Shown here: piece by piece, positions 10,001 to 19,512 of the stretch
How positions within the stretch are numbered: the stretch's first letter is position 1
Layout of the letters: every line of letters begins with the position of its first letter
Assembly (NCBI RefSeq): GCF_024362695.1
Contig: NC_065405.1
Span: forward strand, 7,014,672 to 7,078,671
Source of the DNA: Pectinophora gossypiella
Taxonomy: Eukaryota > Arthropoda > Insecta > Lepidoptera > Gelechiidae
Length of the DNA: 64,000 bases
Direction of reading: 5' to 3'
Program-made: the position numbers and the translations under genes
The notes under the pieces: model-generated
Databases searched by the model: none
What the model was told of the DNA's origin: nothing
What the model saw: only the letters and a program-made list of their open reading frames with translations

Positions 10001-12899
10001 GGGGAGATAGCTTCGGATGAGTGCAGAGGTGCCATGGCAACGCTCATTACTGTTATGTCCAAGGTAGAACTTTCGAGTTTGCTTTAAGTTATATGATATT
10101 ATTTATACAACTAGGTGAATAAAAAAAACTGTCATTTATATTGTCGCGCTAATTACGTACTAACTAGATCCAAATTGCTTCATAATAAACAACAAACACA
10201 CACAATAACAACTTAAATACATATTTTCGCACATGAGAAGGTGCAAAGTAATAGATTATAAAATAAATGATGCAGGAATAGTCTTCAAGATGTTAATGTC
10301 AAGATCTTGTTTAACTGATATATCGTAAGGCTGAGATTACTATGCCTATCTCATGTTTTTATCTGGTCCTTGATTTATGTGCAAACGGATAAGGTAGTCT
10401 GTACCTAGTACCTTAACGTCTATTATGCTATAAAAGGATGAATACGAACACTGCTCATACGGAAATAATAGTCAATACCTCATGAATTTTATGAAATATG
10501 TATTCACATTTTAAATATTGTCATACGGTTTTGGCACAAAAGCAAAATTTTACAACTCGGATAATTGTAACGAAGCGACATTATCGATGTAACAAGGCTT
10601 AAACAATAACTTGTAGGTACATCTTAACTCATGTAGGACCTCACCATCCTTCAACAGTTATTACTGAAGTTAATATAATGACTAGGTACAAAATAAATTT
10701 ATTGTTAATGTGACTAAGTGTCTCCGCAAAGCTTCAACGCTATGCTAAGGCAGTACATGAAACTTTCTAAATATTTTACGATACAATGACGTCACATGTT
10801 ATTTTGCACAGATAACATAATTATGAGAGGCAAAGGCTCTCACGCCGCATGATTGTCACCATGTTATACAAGTTAACCGAACCGGAAATGAATAAAAAGA
10901 AAAGATGGAGCACATTTTGTCACGAGCGTATTTTACACGTGTACGCATTCATTATCTCGATAACGACGCATACAATACAATATTCGATTCAATCAGAATT
11001 TGAAATGCTCTTTCATGTATTTACGTATGGAATAGTTTTATTTATTCACGTTAATATTCGGTGACGAAATCGCACAAAAAAAATTACAAAAATACCTGAC
11101 ATTAATCCTTATTCGGACAGGTTTAAAGTTCCAGTTCTGAAATGAATTCAGATGCATTGCACAAAAACATATTGATTCGATCCGACAACACGGTGAGCCT
11201 CGCAGGTTTACTGGATGAGAGCCCTCAGGGACCCCTTTATGTCCGGCCCGCTACTAAATGTGATCTGAGGTCAATCTACACTTTTAACCTGCACAAAAAC
11301 AAAAAAAAAAAAACAAAAAATAGTAGAAGTGTCATGTCAGGGCTACCATTCAAATACCTCAGCTATTTGGTGAATTATGTTGTGATTATCGGCTATAGAT
11401 TTAAGTAAGTACCGATTGCGTATCAATGGCGGACGGTTCCACCCACCTTTGGAAACTCGGAAGAGCATTACTAATAGTACTAAACGGTGACTAACCAGTA
11501 GGTTATGCGATTAGCATTAATTAGTAGCGTTGGTCTAACGCGACGAACATTGCCGAACTGAATTAGTCGATTCGATTCGTGCACTTTCAGGGAAAAAAAA
11601 TCATGTTATTTTCTGGTAGTACCATCGTTGCTGGAGCTTCGTACTTATTCAGTCTTATTTCATTAGTCTACTTTCCCGAGTACGATTATGACGATGAATG
11701 TATGTACATTCCAAGGAGTGTTATTTGGGCAATCTCATTAATGTTTAAAAACATGCTTACGAATTATTTTCACATTAGCTTCTATTTGAAAAGGGTTTAT
11801 TTAGTAAAGGACTTGATGAACAAAGTAAATTCCAAAAACAAACATTAAATTAATTAGGTAGGTAGATCATATTAATTTAACAGATTTTTGCTTTTAAAAT
11901 TGAATTTCCTTTTTTAATTTTCAGTTTGGGATCCTGTCACAGTACTGCATCGGACCATATGTATCCATGCTGGCTTTGGCAAGCTTCAACATCACAATAC
12001 CGATTCTATTCGTGGTAACATTCACTACCATGCCGGAGTCTCCATACTACTTCCTCAAGTCGGGACAACCCGACCAAGCAGAGAGGTCATTGAAGAGGTT
12101 ACGAGGCAAAGGTTACGTGAGAGAGGAATTGGACAGCATGACCCATTTAGTCAACGAGAATATGAAAGAAAACGGCAACTGGAAAGATTTGATCACCGTC
12201 GGCGGAAACAAGAAGGGTCTCATAATCCTCATGGGGATATATTTCACTCAGCAATTCTGTGGCAGCACGGCGATCATATCATACGCGCAGCAGATATTTG
12301 GAGCAGCTGACGGTGGCATGGGCGCTGAAGAATCCTGCATCCTCCTCGGATCCGTGCAGCTGATGACCTCGGCAATATCTTCGCAGTTAGTCGACAGACT
12401 CGGAAGAAAGCCGCTGCTCCTCATATCTTCCTGCGGCGTTGCCTTAGCCAACATTATTATAGGGGCATACTTCTTCATGAAGCATGAAAGCGATGAGTAC
12501 ATCGTCAGTGTCAGATTCATTCCTATTGTTGTGATTCCTATATTTATATTTTCATACACGATAGGTTTGGCCACAGTGCCTTTCGCTATTACATCTGAGA
12601 TCTTCCCGACGCACATAAAATCTAAAGCCACGTGCGTTATACAGATATCCGTGGCTTTGATGACATTTGCTGTTACTAAGTTGTACCAAGTGGTAGCTGA
12701 CAGTTTAGGGAACTATACAGCATTTTGGTGTTTTGGGGGACTGTCCGTTGCGGGTGTCGTGTTTATACTGGTAATGCTGCCAGAAACGAAAGGACAATCG
12801 TTTGCGGCGATACAGGAGAAATTGTATAGGAGTGAGAGAGAAGTTGTATATGAGAAACGAGATGATCACAACGGGGCAGCGGTTAGAATTAATATTTGA
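6921..12899 (+). CDS. Sugar transporter, MFS family (facilitated trehalose transporter Tret1-like), transporter 1, 5'-partial
   Basis: Predicted to carry a sugar (trehalose or hexose) across the plasma membrane by facilitated diffusion; the substrate cannot be read from sequence. Three exons (6921-7061, 9807-10063, 11925-12899) join in frame to 456 visible residues plus a split first codon. Family marks are TTVGWTSP in TM1, a shortened DRIGTKKT loop after TM2, GLGYGI and GEIASDE...RG in the first half, PESPYYFLK before the central cytoplasmic loop, QQFCGS in TM7, DRLGRKPLL after TM8 and LPETKG after TM12. The usual length is about 460-500 residues, so only the short N-terminus is missing. The TM2 loop has T where transporter 2 has R (DRFGRK), a departure from the consensus. 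All introns have GT/AG borders. A paralogue lies at 41558-53435; the two differ in intron positions. Frames are open throughout, so the gene appears intact. Confidence 0.88.
7845..8190. repeat. Foldback (inverted-repeat) element candidate
   Basis: TTGTTCCACATATCCCTA near 7847 is the imperfect inverse of GGGGATATGTGGAACAGGGGG near 8170-8191. Short CCCTA/TAGGG motifs recur between them. Likely a MITE remnant, but no target duplication was identified. Confidence 0.45.
8515..8680 (+). repeat. AT-rich dispersed repeat of LINE-end type
   Basis: It starts with TCAAATTCAAATTATTTATT, a common start of lepidopteran LINE 3' regions, and continues as AATTAAAT-type low-complexity sequence. I saw no second well-matched copy in the window, so the class is tentative. 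Confidence 0.35.
8682..8830. repeat. Foldback MITE (family H, copy 1)
   Basis: The arm GCAATTCATCTAATA ... ATATTTGACATT (8682-8721) is inverted at about 8752-8790 (AATGTCAAAT ... TATTAGATGAATTGC). A related copy at 57025-57145 shares the AAATGTCAAAT, TTAGATGAATT and CTTTGAT blocks and the AACCCCCCTGA-type flank. Confidence 0.55.
9042..9205 (+). repeat. Partial MITE (family I, copy 1), one terminal arm
   Basis: GTGCTGATTCC ... CTAGTTTTATTTTAAATTGTC ... TTTTCTTATCCGCCG ... AAAGGGACAGGTAATCAA matches the left arm of the complete copy at 33607-33912. The right arm is missing. Confidence 0.55.
9807..10063 (+). CDS. Transporter 1, exon encoding TM2-TM4
   Basis: The acceptor is GGAATTTCAG before 9807 and the donor is GTAGAA at 10064. 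It completes the split alanine codon and encodes the D-R-x-G loop (DRIGTKK), then IYVSRLISGLGYGIAYT and GEIASDECRGAM. Together with the previous exon it is 398 bases, exactly the length of the single homologous exon in transporter 2. Confidence 0.9.
10064..11924 (+). other. Transporter 1 intron, no repeats recognised
   Basis: A GT...AG intron of 1861 bp. It contains several open frames (10849-11064, 11142-11408, 11579-11848) with no recognisable domain, and I treat them as chance. Confidence 0.7.
11925..12899 (+). CDS. Transporter 1, last exon (TM5 to C-terminus)
   Basis: The acceptor is TTTAATTTTCAG before 11925. The exon starts in phase 0 with FGILSQYCIGPYVSM, as in transporter 2, and runs 324 codons to a TGA at 12897-12899. 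It includes PESPYYFLK, QQFCGS, DRLGRKPLL and LPETKGQSF. The sequence KLYQVVAD is uninterrupted; in transporter 2 an intron sits between the corresponding Q and V. Confidence 0.93.
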   Translation, partial: FGILSQYCIGPYVSMLALASFNITIPILFVVTFTTMPESPYYFLKSGQPDQAERSLKRLRGKGYVREELDSMTHLVNENMKENGNWKDLITVGGNKKGLIILMGIYFTQQFCGSTAIISYAQQIFGAADGGMGAEESCILLGSVQLMTSAISSQLVDRLGRKPLLLISSCGVALANIIIGAYFFMKHESDEYIVSVRFIPIVVIPIFIFSYTIGLATVPFAITSEIFPTHIKSKATCVIQISVALMTFAVTKLYQVVADSLGNYTAFWCFGGLSVAGVVFILVMLPETKGQSFAAIQEKLYRSEREVVYEKRDDHNGAAVRINI

Positions 12900-12951
12900 A
12901 ATGCCTAGTATTATAGGATCTCGGCAGATTGTTTACTTAAGTATTTAAACA

Positions 12952-12957
12952 AATAAA
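12952..12957 (+). promoter_or_regulatory. Poly(A) signal AATAAA of transporter 1
   Basis: A canonical AATAAA lies 53 bases past the stop codon, giving a short 3' UTR. Position and strand fit transporter 1. Confidence 0.65.
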
Positions 12958-15158
12958 ACGTTTCCGCTTAATGGTAGAATGCAGAGCTTCAGTAGCTCTA
13001 TTTATAAACACTACTGTATCAATGCATAAACATAGGAAGCACTTAAAGTTACCGTCCTCCTCAAGTTCGAGACATTTCTGTGATCTACGATACATTTATA
13101 GTAACACGGTAGGTACTTAATTTTACAGCAATGCATGTTAATTATAATATCCTGCCGGCGTTTGAAACCCTCTTCGTCATCAATACTAAACGTTTTCTAA
13201 ACAATTATTATATTGTAATTATTTACTTCAATACTATAATAATATTTACTATAAAACAATAATATTGCTTTGAAACGGCTTCCAATTTGGTATATATAAT
13301 CATTTGTAATAATTTACTAATAAAACACGTATCAACAGGTTAGACCAAAAATTTCGAAATCATGCAGCTGGTGGGGTCCAATTATTATTTATTATTACGA
13401 TTACCTACAATAGGTACAATAGTTAACACTATATCGAATAATTATTAGAAATAATATACGTGATAATACCAGTGATACTAAGGGGCCTAGTAAAATATGT
13501 AAATCCCTGAATATTTTGTATTATTTTTTTAATCTATTACTTATAATGACAAGTTACATTGTAAGTCCAAATATTACCATCCATGAAATGATAATTTAAT
13601 ATTTACATCTCGATTGTGCCTTAATTATAACTTATTATGTAATATACTTAAATATGATGAACAGTTTAAGTACAATAGTAGAATTAAGTCTACATGAATG
13701 TTATGCAAAAGCTGCAACAATAACTTACAATAAGTAATTTTTAACATCTTGTTTAAAAATACAATACGAATATTTTATTTTTAGTGTTTTATATTAATAT
13801 AGGTAGTATTTTAACCAATATGCAGCATCATTTGTAGTATTTATATATATAATTATATCCTGTTAAATTATATGAATTTGAATTTAGCTTTTTATCTAAG
13901 GAAAGGAATAAGAAATGTATATAATAAAAAACTAATGAGGCGTGTTAGCAAAAAACGGTTGTGATAAAAAATTACCAGGCTTTTTGTTGTTTCGTTTCGA
14001 TTGCTATTTGTATGTATCCTGATACATACAAATAGCAATAGCAAAAATTATATACAATTTGATCAAGAGCCTGCTCTTGATCAAATTGTATATAATATAA
14101 TATATAAACATGTATGTATTAATTGTTTCGACCATCATAAAACGCGGCATCAAAAACGGCTTGCTAGGATGGTTCACTAAGCTTTCTTATATATTTACTG
14201 TGAAGTTGGTCTAAGAGAAAGCTTGGTGAGGCGTGGGTGCTTAGTTCATAGTCCAACTATTCCAATTAGGAATATAATCGTGAACTACTGAATATTATGT
14301 TAAATACAGATTATCACAATACCACAACTTCTTCAGAATCTCTAAATATATAAGTATTTTGTTACCAAACTATTTTACTTACTAAAAGCTACTGTAAAAA
14401 TATATTTCAATTAATTTTATAACATTTTAAATATGTCTATATTTATATTATTATTGTGATGAGTAACATTCCGTTCAAATTGTTTTTGAAAGTTTGTAAG
14501 GTTTATTAATCTTCCGTATCCGATGGTTTCTAATTTTACTTAAAATTGACGTCTTCGTATATCGTTCCTATGAGTAGATCGAAAAAGTTCTTGAACATAA
14601 TTATTTCTTCAAGTACATTTTAATATCAATATACTCTTTCCACTGTCTCTTTTTCACTTCGACGACGATTATAGGTGATTTGAAACCCTAATGTGGTATT
14701 TTTGATTCATAAACAAAATTCCAAGAATGAACTCTAAGTACATAAAATACCACGTGGACGAGTATTCTCGGTAATACCCTTTCACAAAATGCGCATTCAA
14801 AGTAACACAACTTAAAATGTATTGTGCCAATATTGAAATACGATTTTAACTTCATTTTGTTTTAAATCATTAACAATTGTTTCAAATAAAATGCTATTGA
14901 GTTATATTTATTTTTCATTTGCTTCTAACCTTTCCTACCTTGACTGTTTCTGAGCGGATACGGCGAATTTCAGCTAAGTATCTGTTGATGATGACGCTCT
15001 TAGCCAGGCTGGGTCCCGTCCAAAGTGTTGAAAGTCATATTACAGGAAACCCACATTAATAATAAGTGAAGGGTCACGGGTTGAGTTTTTCGGAAGAGTG
15101 GGATAATAATAATGATAATAAAGTAGCTAATAAATACCAGCTTTAATCAATAGGTGTA
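12958..15158. other. Intergenic AT-rich region; only palindromes stand out
   Basis: No protein-like frame is visible. The notable structures are two adjacent near-perfect palindromes at 14000-14095 and a looser inverted pair at about 14168-14228 (CACTAAGCTTTCTT and AGAGAAAGCTTGGTG). Confidence 0.5.
14000..14095. repeat. Two adjacent perfect palindromes, each with a CT centre
   Basis: The arms 14000-14018 and 14021-14039 are exact inverses around CT. The arms 14048-14070 and 14073-14095 are also exact inverses (23 bp) around CT. Both would fold into hairpins with almost no loop. No other copy is seen in the window. Confidence 0.8.
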
Positions 15159-15256
15159 GGTAAGTGGGTAGGTAGGTAGGTGGTTTGGGGAGTTAGGTAG
15201 ATAGGTTGCAAGTACGTAGGTGGTAGGTAAGTAGGTTTAATTAGTAGGTAGGTTTT
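15159..15256 (+). repeat. Simple repeat of GTAGGTAG type
   Basis: Degenerate tandem copies of GTAGGTAG/GTAAGTAG. It is low-complexity sequence with no evidence of function. Confidence 0.7.
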
Positions 15257-16008
15257 TAAGTAGTACGTTGGGATAGTCCTTTATCTAGCAGTGGACTGAG
15301 AAATCAAACAAATAAGGCAAATAATTAATGCCGTCTTGTAAGTATACAAGAGTTAATGCCACGCTATGATGGCCGTATTGATAATAATAAAGTACAGCAA
15401 TTTTCTCCTTCAAAGTAGATATAAATTAATACAAAACTTCTTGAACACGATAAAATACAGCAATTTACTCCTTTGAGGAAGTAATTAATTGATACGAAAC
15501 TTGATGAGCGGGACAAACTTCAAAACGACCATCATAGCATGCCGTTACTTTAGTTAGTTAGTTACTACTGTAACCTAAATAATCATAAACAGCATCATAA
15601 AATAGCCTAGATGAATTATAATAAATAATAATATATATTTATTTCAGTATAAAAGATACAAATTGTATAATTTTTTGTTATAACTATACTTAGATTTTAT
15701 ATAACTCTTTTTTGGTACATACAAAAGACATCAACGAGCGCGCTCTTTCATTTTTGTAGTTCAGTTATTATTGAATTTATTATAATACATTTGAAGTAAG
15801 TAAATGAAGCATAAGCAAATAGGTATATCCAATTTTGTTGTTGACAATAATATTAATAAGCGATGTAATCTGAAATCCGTTTAGAATAAATAAATATTAT
15901 GTAAGTGATACGTGAATTCGGCTTTAGGTACATTAAATTGCCTTCGTAAACAACTAATAACAAGTTTGCATAACTAAGTACTAGTTATCCATATAAATGT
16001 CTGTATAT
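15257..16008. other. No feature recognised
   Basis: AT-rich. It includes an approximate direct repeat of an ATAAAGTACAGCAATTT...CTCCTT motif at about 15385-15415 and 15450-15475. No gene. Confidence 0.4.
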
Positions 16009-16019
16009 AACCTCATTAC

Positions 16020-16309
16020 TGGCGCTCGGTGGCGCAGCGGTAAACGCGCTCGGTCTGCGATTGTTGAAGTTAAGCAACTTTCGCAAAGGCCGGTCATAGG
16101 ATGGATGACCACAAAAAAAAAGTTTTCATCTCGAGCTCCTCCGTGCTTCGGAAGGCACGTTAAGCCGTTGGTCCCGGCTGCATTAGCAGTCGTTAATAAC
16201 CATCAATCCGCACTGGGTCCGCGTGATGGTTTTAGGCCCGATCTCCCTATCCATCCATAGGGAAGGCCCGTGCCCCAACAGTGGAGACGTTAATGGGCTG
16301 ATGATGATG
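16020..16309 (+). mobile_element. Composite SINE: tRNA-like head fused to 5S-rRNA-like segment (family D)
   Basis: The element is bounded by a perfect 11-bp direct repeat AACCTCATTAC (16009-16019 and 16310-16320), a target-site duplication, so its ends are well defined. The first bases have a tRNA box A (GGTGGCGCAGCGGTAAACG). Next comes a stretch very like the internal promoter half of 5S rRNA: GAAGTTAAGCAAC at about 16065, then GGTCATAGGATGGATGACC ending at 16110, which correspond to 5S box A and box C. A core (GTGCTTCGGAAGGCACGTTAAG, about 16143-16164) is shared with the family C SINEs. The 3' end GTGCCC..CAGTGG...GGCTGATGATGATGA resembles the LINE tail at about 21390-21427, which suggests that LINE supplies its retrotransposition machinery. 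Confidence 0.8.
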
Positions 16310-16385
16310 AACCTCATTACATTTGTAAAAAATACTTTTTCTTATGAAAACTCAAGTCTGCAATCCCGATAGACGTGGGCAAAAC

Positions 16386-16586
16386 CAGTGGTGGCCCTAG
16401 GGCGGTGCGACGTGTGCCATCGCACCGCGCCGAAATAGGCGACGCGCCAAAATCAACCAAGACTGGTTCACCCTGGCCGCAAGATAACTTCATCGGGTTA
16501 GATTGCTCAAATTTTTATTTTAAGGGGCTGAGGGGTGCCACTTTGAGGTCTCGCCCCACCTAAATATTTTGCTAGGGCCGCCACTG
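16386..16586. mobile_element. hAT-type MITE with terminal inverted repeats and 8-bp target duplication
   Basis: The left end CAGTGGTGGCCCTAG is the inverse of the right end CTAGGGCCGCCACTG with one mismatch. The flanks are GGCAAAAC (16378-16385) and GGCAGAAC (16587-16594), an 8-bp duplication with one difference. CAGTG-type ends with 8-bp duplications are typical of the hAT superfamily. It has no transposase, so it is non-autonomous at 201 bp. Confidence 0.75.
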
Positions 16587-16607
16587 GGCAGAACCTGTAT
16601 ATCAATA

Positions 16608-16715
16608 GTTCTTCTTCTTATCGTGTGGGTTGTGAGGTAGAATACCAACCTCATCAACCCTGGTGTCAGGGTTATGATTGAGCCGCCAAAGGCCCCTGAC
16701 ATGACCGATTACATA
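16608..16715 (-). repeat. SINE 3' fragment (family C tail), reverse orientation
   Basis: The inverse of the GTCAGGGGCC ... ACACCAGGGTTGATGAGG ... CACACGATA end seen at 1-148 and 17320-17410. Only the tail is present. Confidence 0.7.
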
Positions 16716-16742
16716 TATAGAAATAGTTAACTTTATGACTAA

Positions 16743-17041
16743 AACGGCCACTGTGGTTCAGTGGTTGAGAATCAGAGTCACGATCCGGTGGTACTAGGTT
16801 CGATCCCGATGGGGACACGTCTAACAAAAAATAGGTGAGACTGTCCTTCGTTTGGCCATTGCAGGCAGATCACGCATGCTTCGAAAAGCACGTCAAGCCG
16901 TCAGCCCCTGCTACCATTTATTTAAGTAGGTAAGTATGTAGTCGTTACATGAGCCATGTCAGGGGTCTTTGGCGACTCTATATGTAACACCAGGGTTGAT
17001 GGATTCGGTCATTGATCTCACAACCCACGTGAGAGAAGACG
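16743..17041 (+). mobile_element. tRNA-headed SINE (family C, copy 2)
   Basis: The head has box A (TGGTTCAGTGG) and box B (GGTTCGATCCC) followed by GGGGACA. The core is a degraded CGTCAAGCCGT, and the tail is the GTCAGGGG...ACACCAGGGTTGATGG type. It is diverged relative to copy 3. Confidence 0.75.
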
Positions 17042-17099
17042 AGCGTTATAATGACAAAGTTACCTGTTAGCTAAACATAGACTATCATGATTAGAAAAA

Positions 17100-17410
17100 C
17101 GACCTCGGTCGTCCAGTGGTTGAACGTTCTGCTCACGATCAAGAGGATCCGGGTTCGAATCCCGGTGGGGACAAATCACTTTGTGATATCTAGTTTGGTT
17201 AGGACATTACAGACTGATCACCTGATTGTCCAAAAGATGACCCGTGCTTTGGAAGGCACGTTAAGCCGTTGTTCACGGTTACTAATTACTGATGTAAGTG
17301 CGTAGTCGTTATATGAGTCATGTCAGGGGCCATTAGCGGCTCAATAATAAACCTGACACCAGGGTTGATGAGGTTGGTCATCACAACCCACACGATAGAA
17401 GAAGAAGACC
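17100..17410 (+). mobile_element. tRNA-headed SINE (family C, copy 3)
   Basis: Box A-like TCGTCCAGTGG and box B GGTTCGAATCCC lie 40-50 bases apart, then GGGGACA. The core GTGCTTTGGAAGGCACGTTAAG follows, and the tail ends with GAAGAAGAAGACC. The 17286-17582 and 17320-17625 frames are translations of this repeat. Confidence 0.8.
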
Positions 17411-17662
17411 TAAAATATAAAAAGGTCCGTTTTTCCTTATTTATTATTTTATCAAGGAGCATCGTATATCGAAGTAAAAATATTCCCAAAGACTGTGGAA
17501 AATTATTCGATACAGATAAGATTATCACGTGTTTACTATTTACTTTGAGTAATGCAACGAAACGGTTATTAAACAAACACAATAGAAATATAACTACGTA
17601 TAAATATAACTACATAAAAGTATAAGCGCCGTATATATTTATGCTAGGGTTGTAACCGAACA

Positions 17663-17970
17663 GTCTCCGTGGTCTAGTGGTTAGAGCGTTAGGCTCACGA
17701 TCTGGAGATCTGGGTCCGATTCCCGATGGGGACATTGTCGAAATCACTTTGTGAGACTGTCCTATGTTTGGTAAGGACTTTACAGGCTTGAATCATCTGA
17801 TTGTCTGAAAAGTTAAGATAATCCGTGCTTCGGCTGTTGGTCCCGGCTATTAGCCGTTAAAACACGTCCATCAACCCGCAGTGAAGCAGCTTGGTGGAGT
17901 ATGCCCCACAACCCCTCCGGTTGATTGAGGAGATGCCTGTGCCCAGAAGTGGGACGTATATAGGCTGTTT
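17663..17970 (+). mobile_element. tRNA-headed SINE with the alternative LINE-type tail (family C variant, copy 4)
   Basis: The head from GTCTCCG to GGGGACA can pair as a tRNA acceptor stem, with box A TGGTCTAGTGG and box B GGTCCGATTCC. If folded as a tRNA, the loop would show CAC, so a tRNA-Val-like origin is possible. After a shortened core the tail is not the GTCAGGGGCC type but a LINE-like end (GAGGAGATGCCTGTGCCCAG, then AAGTGGGACGTATATAGGCTG). Confidence 0.75.
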
Positions 17971-18191
17971 ATGTATATTATGTATGTCCCCGAGAGACGG
18001 ATGTACACGGGAAGATTTCCCGGTAAAGTATCAATCATAGATACCATTTCCAGAATCCTATTCATTGACCTGTCCTGGTAAAAACAGAAAATCGTAATAA
18101 GTATATGCTATACATAACTAGCTATTCGACCCGCGTCAAATGGGCAAATAAATTACGTTTGTTTCTGAAAGTTACCATATTTCCTTTTCTG

Positions 18192-18366
18192 TACTCCTGA
18201 CTAATGTAAACCCTCTCGGATGATAGCCTGAGCTGAAGTTCGCACCCTAAGGCCTATTGTCTTAAATTTTTGTATCGGATGCTACATCGGATGAGAGTCC
18301 TCAGTGCTCCTAATTTCTTGGTTAATACCACCTGAGGCAAACCTACAATAAGACATGTCAAAAGAA
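18192..18366 (+). repeat. LINE 3' end with A-rich tail (family B)
   Basis: A diverged copy of the family at 34950-35231. It shares CTACAATAAGNCATGTCAAAA at the 3' end and the GCCTATTGTCTTAAA block. Confidence 0.6.
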
Positions 18367-18715
18367 GCCACATCTTAAATGACCTGAGGCGTAAAGGCCA
18401 ACAAACTCACGTTTGCATTTATTTATTATCCAGTTCTAACATTTGTCGAGTCACCTACGTTATTTTTGAATTCTCCGATTCCAAATGGTTCGGTCACCGT
18501 CACGGCCTTTATGTCAGCATTGTCAGCCCTAATCATTGTTGTCTGTTGTTTAATTAGTAGATTTTGCTGTCCAAGGTTATTTTTGTTTAAGAATGTGATT
18601 ACCATAATGATTACAGTTATTTTTACAGCCGTAGATCAATTATGTAATCGTTTTATGTCTCTTGTACTAAACAGGGTTCACATCCTGTATGTATGTATAC
18701 AGGAGACATAAAAAT

Positions 18716-18948
18716 GACACTAACGTGACATCGTAACGTATACTGAAGGGGATGATTCAGCTCATGTTTCTGAGATAATACCAAGTGGAATTTTCCGTCG
18801 CAAAGTTCCTGATTTTTATATTTTTATTTCTTAATTATTTTCAATTTTATACTTTAATGATGGAAAATTCCACTTGATATTACTTACTCAAAATAATGAG
18901 CTGAATCATCCCTCTCAGTATTCGTTACGATGTCACTTACACTCCGTT
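18716..18948. mobile_element. Foldback MITE (family A, copy 1; first of a tandem pair)
   Basis: Both halves carry the same long terminal repeat in inverted order: GACATCGTAACG.ATACTGA, GATGATTCAG, then AAGTGGAATTTTCCGTCGCAAA on the left, with the inverse at about 18862-18948. No coding capacity. A second unit follows at 18967. Confidence 0.75.
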
Positions 18949-18966
18949 CAAGAACATACGTATGTT

Positions 18967-19180
18967 TGGGTGTTAGTGACACCCTAACGAATACTGAGGG
19001 GAATAATTCTGAGTTGATATCAACTGGATTTTGTCGTTCCTGTCGAAACTTTGGTGTCTTTTTATTATATTTATTTGCATACGTTTGCAACGGAAAATTC
19101 CACTTGATATCAATTCGAGTCATGGTCTGAATCATCCCTCAAAGTCTTCGTTACGTTAGTGACATCACTAACACCCTGTT
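18967..19180. mobile_element. Foldback MITE (family A, copy 2; second of the pair)
   Basis: It begins GGGTGTTAGTGACA and ends GACATCACTAACACCCTGTT, with internal GATATCAACTGGATTTT and AAAATTCCACTTGATATC arms. It is separated from copy 1 by an 18-bp spacer holding AACATACGTATGTTT, itself palindromic. Confidence 0.75.
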
Positions 19181-19327
19181 GATAAATTACAGTATACCTA
19201 CATCACACAAAAGCATGACAAAGGTTCAGACAAAATAATAAGTGAGCTAGAATTTGTACGTACAGCAGGTAAACTAGGCAAATATATTTTAGGTCCTTGA
19301 AAGTTTTCAACTGAATTGTCAGACAAT

Positions 19328-19396
19328 CTTTTTTTTTTGACGTGTCTTATTGTAGATTTGCCTCAGATGGCATTAACTACTTGGTGTCAGATTATC
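19328..19396 (-). repeat. Short LINE 3' end (family B)
   Basis: A T run followed by GACGTGTCTTATTGTAGATT and the GATGGCATTAACTACTTGG block, i.e. the last 60-70 bases of family B on the minus strand. Confidence 0.65.
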
Positions 19397-19424
19397 GCAA
19401 TTAGATTTTTGTATGGATTAAGTC

Positions 19425-19512
19425 GAAATGAAGCCAGCGCAACAATCGGATATGGGGAGTCTCATATCCCTGATATAAACGCGTTAAGAACCCGTTATTA
19501 TGTGTTTTAATC
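19425..19512 (+). repeat. Single arm of the long inverted repeat found at 63313-63445
   Basis: It shares GAGTCTCATATCCCTG, then ACGCG.TAAGAACCCGTTATT and ATGTGTTTTAAT with the right arm at 63391-63442. Only one arm is present here. Confidence 0.65.

Noticed and set aside
12248..12631. 127-codon minus-strand frame
   Set aside because: It is the shadow of the last transporter 1 exon.
16060..16112. 5S rRNA gene
   Set aside because: Only the internal promoter part is similar; the 5' third and the terminator are missing and the sequence is part of a SINE with its own target duplication.
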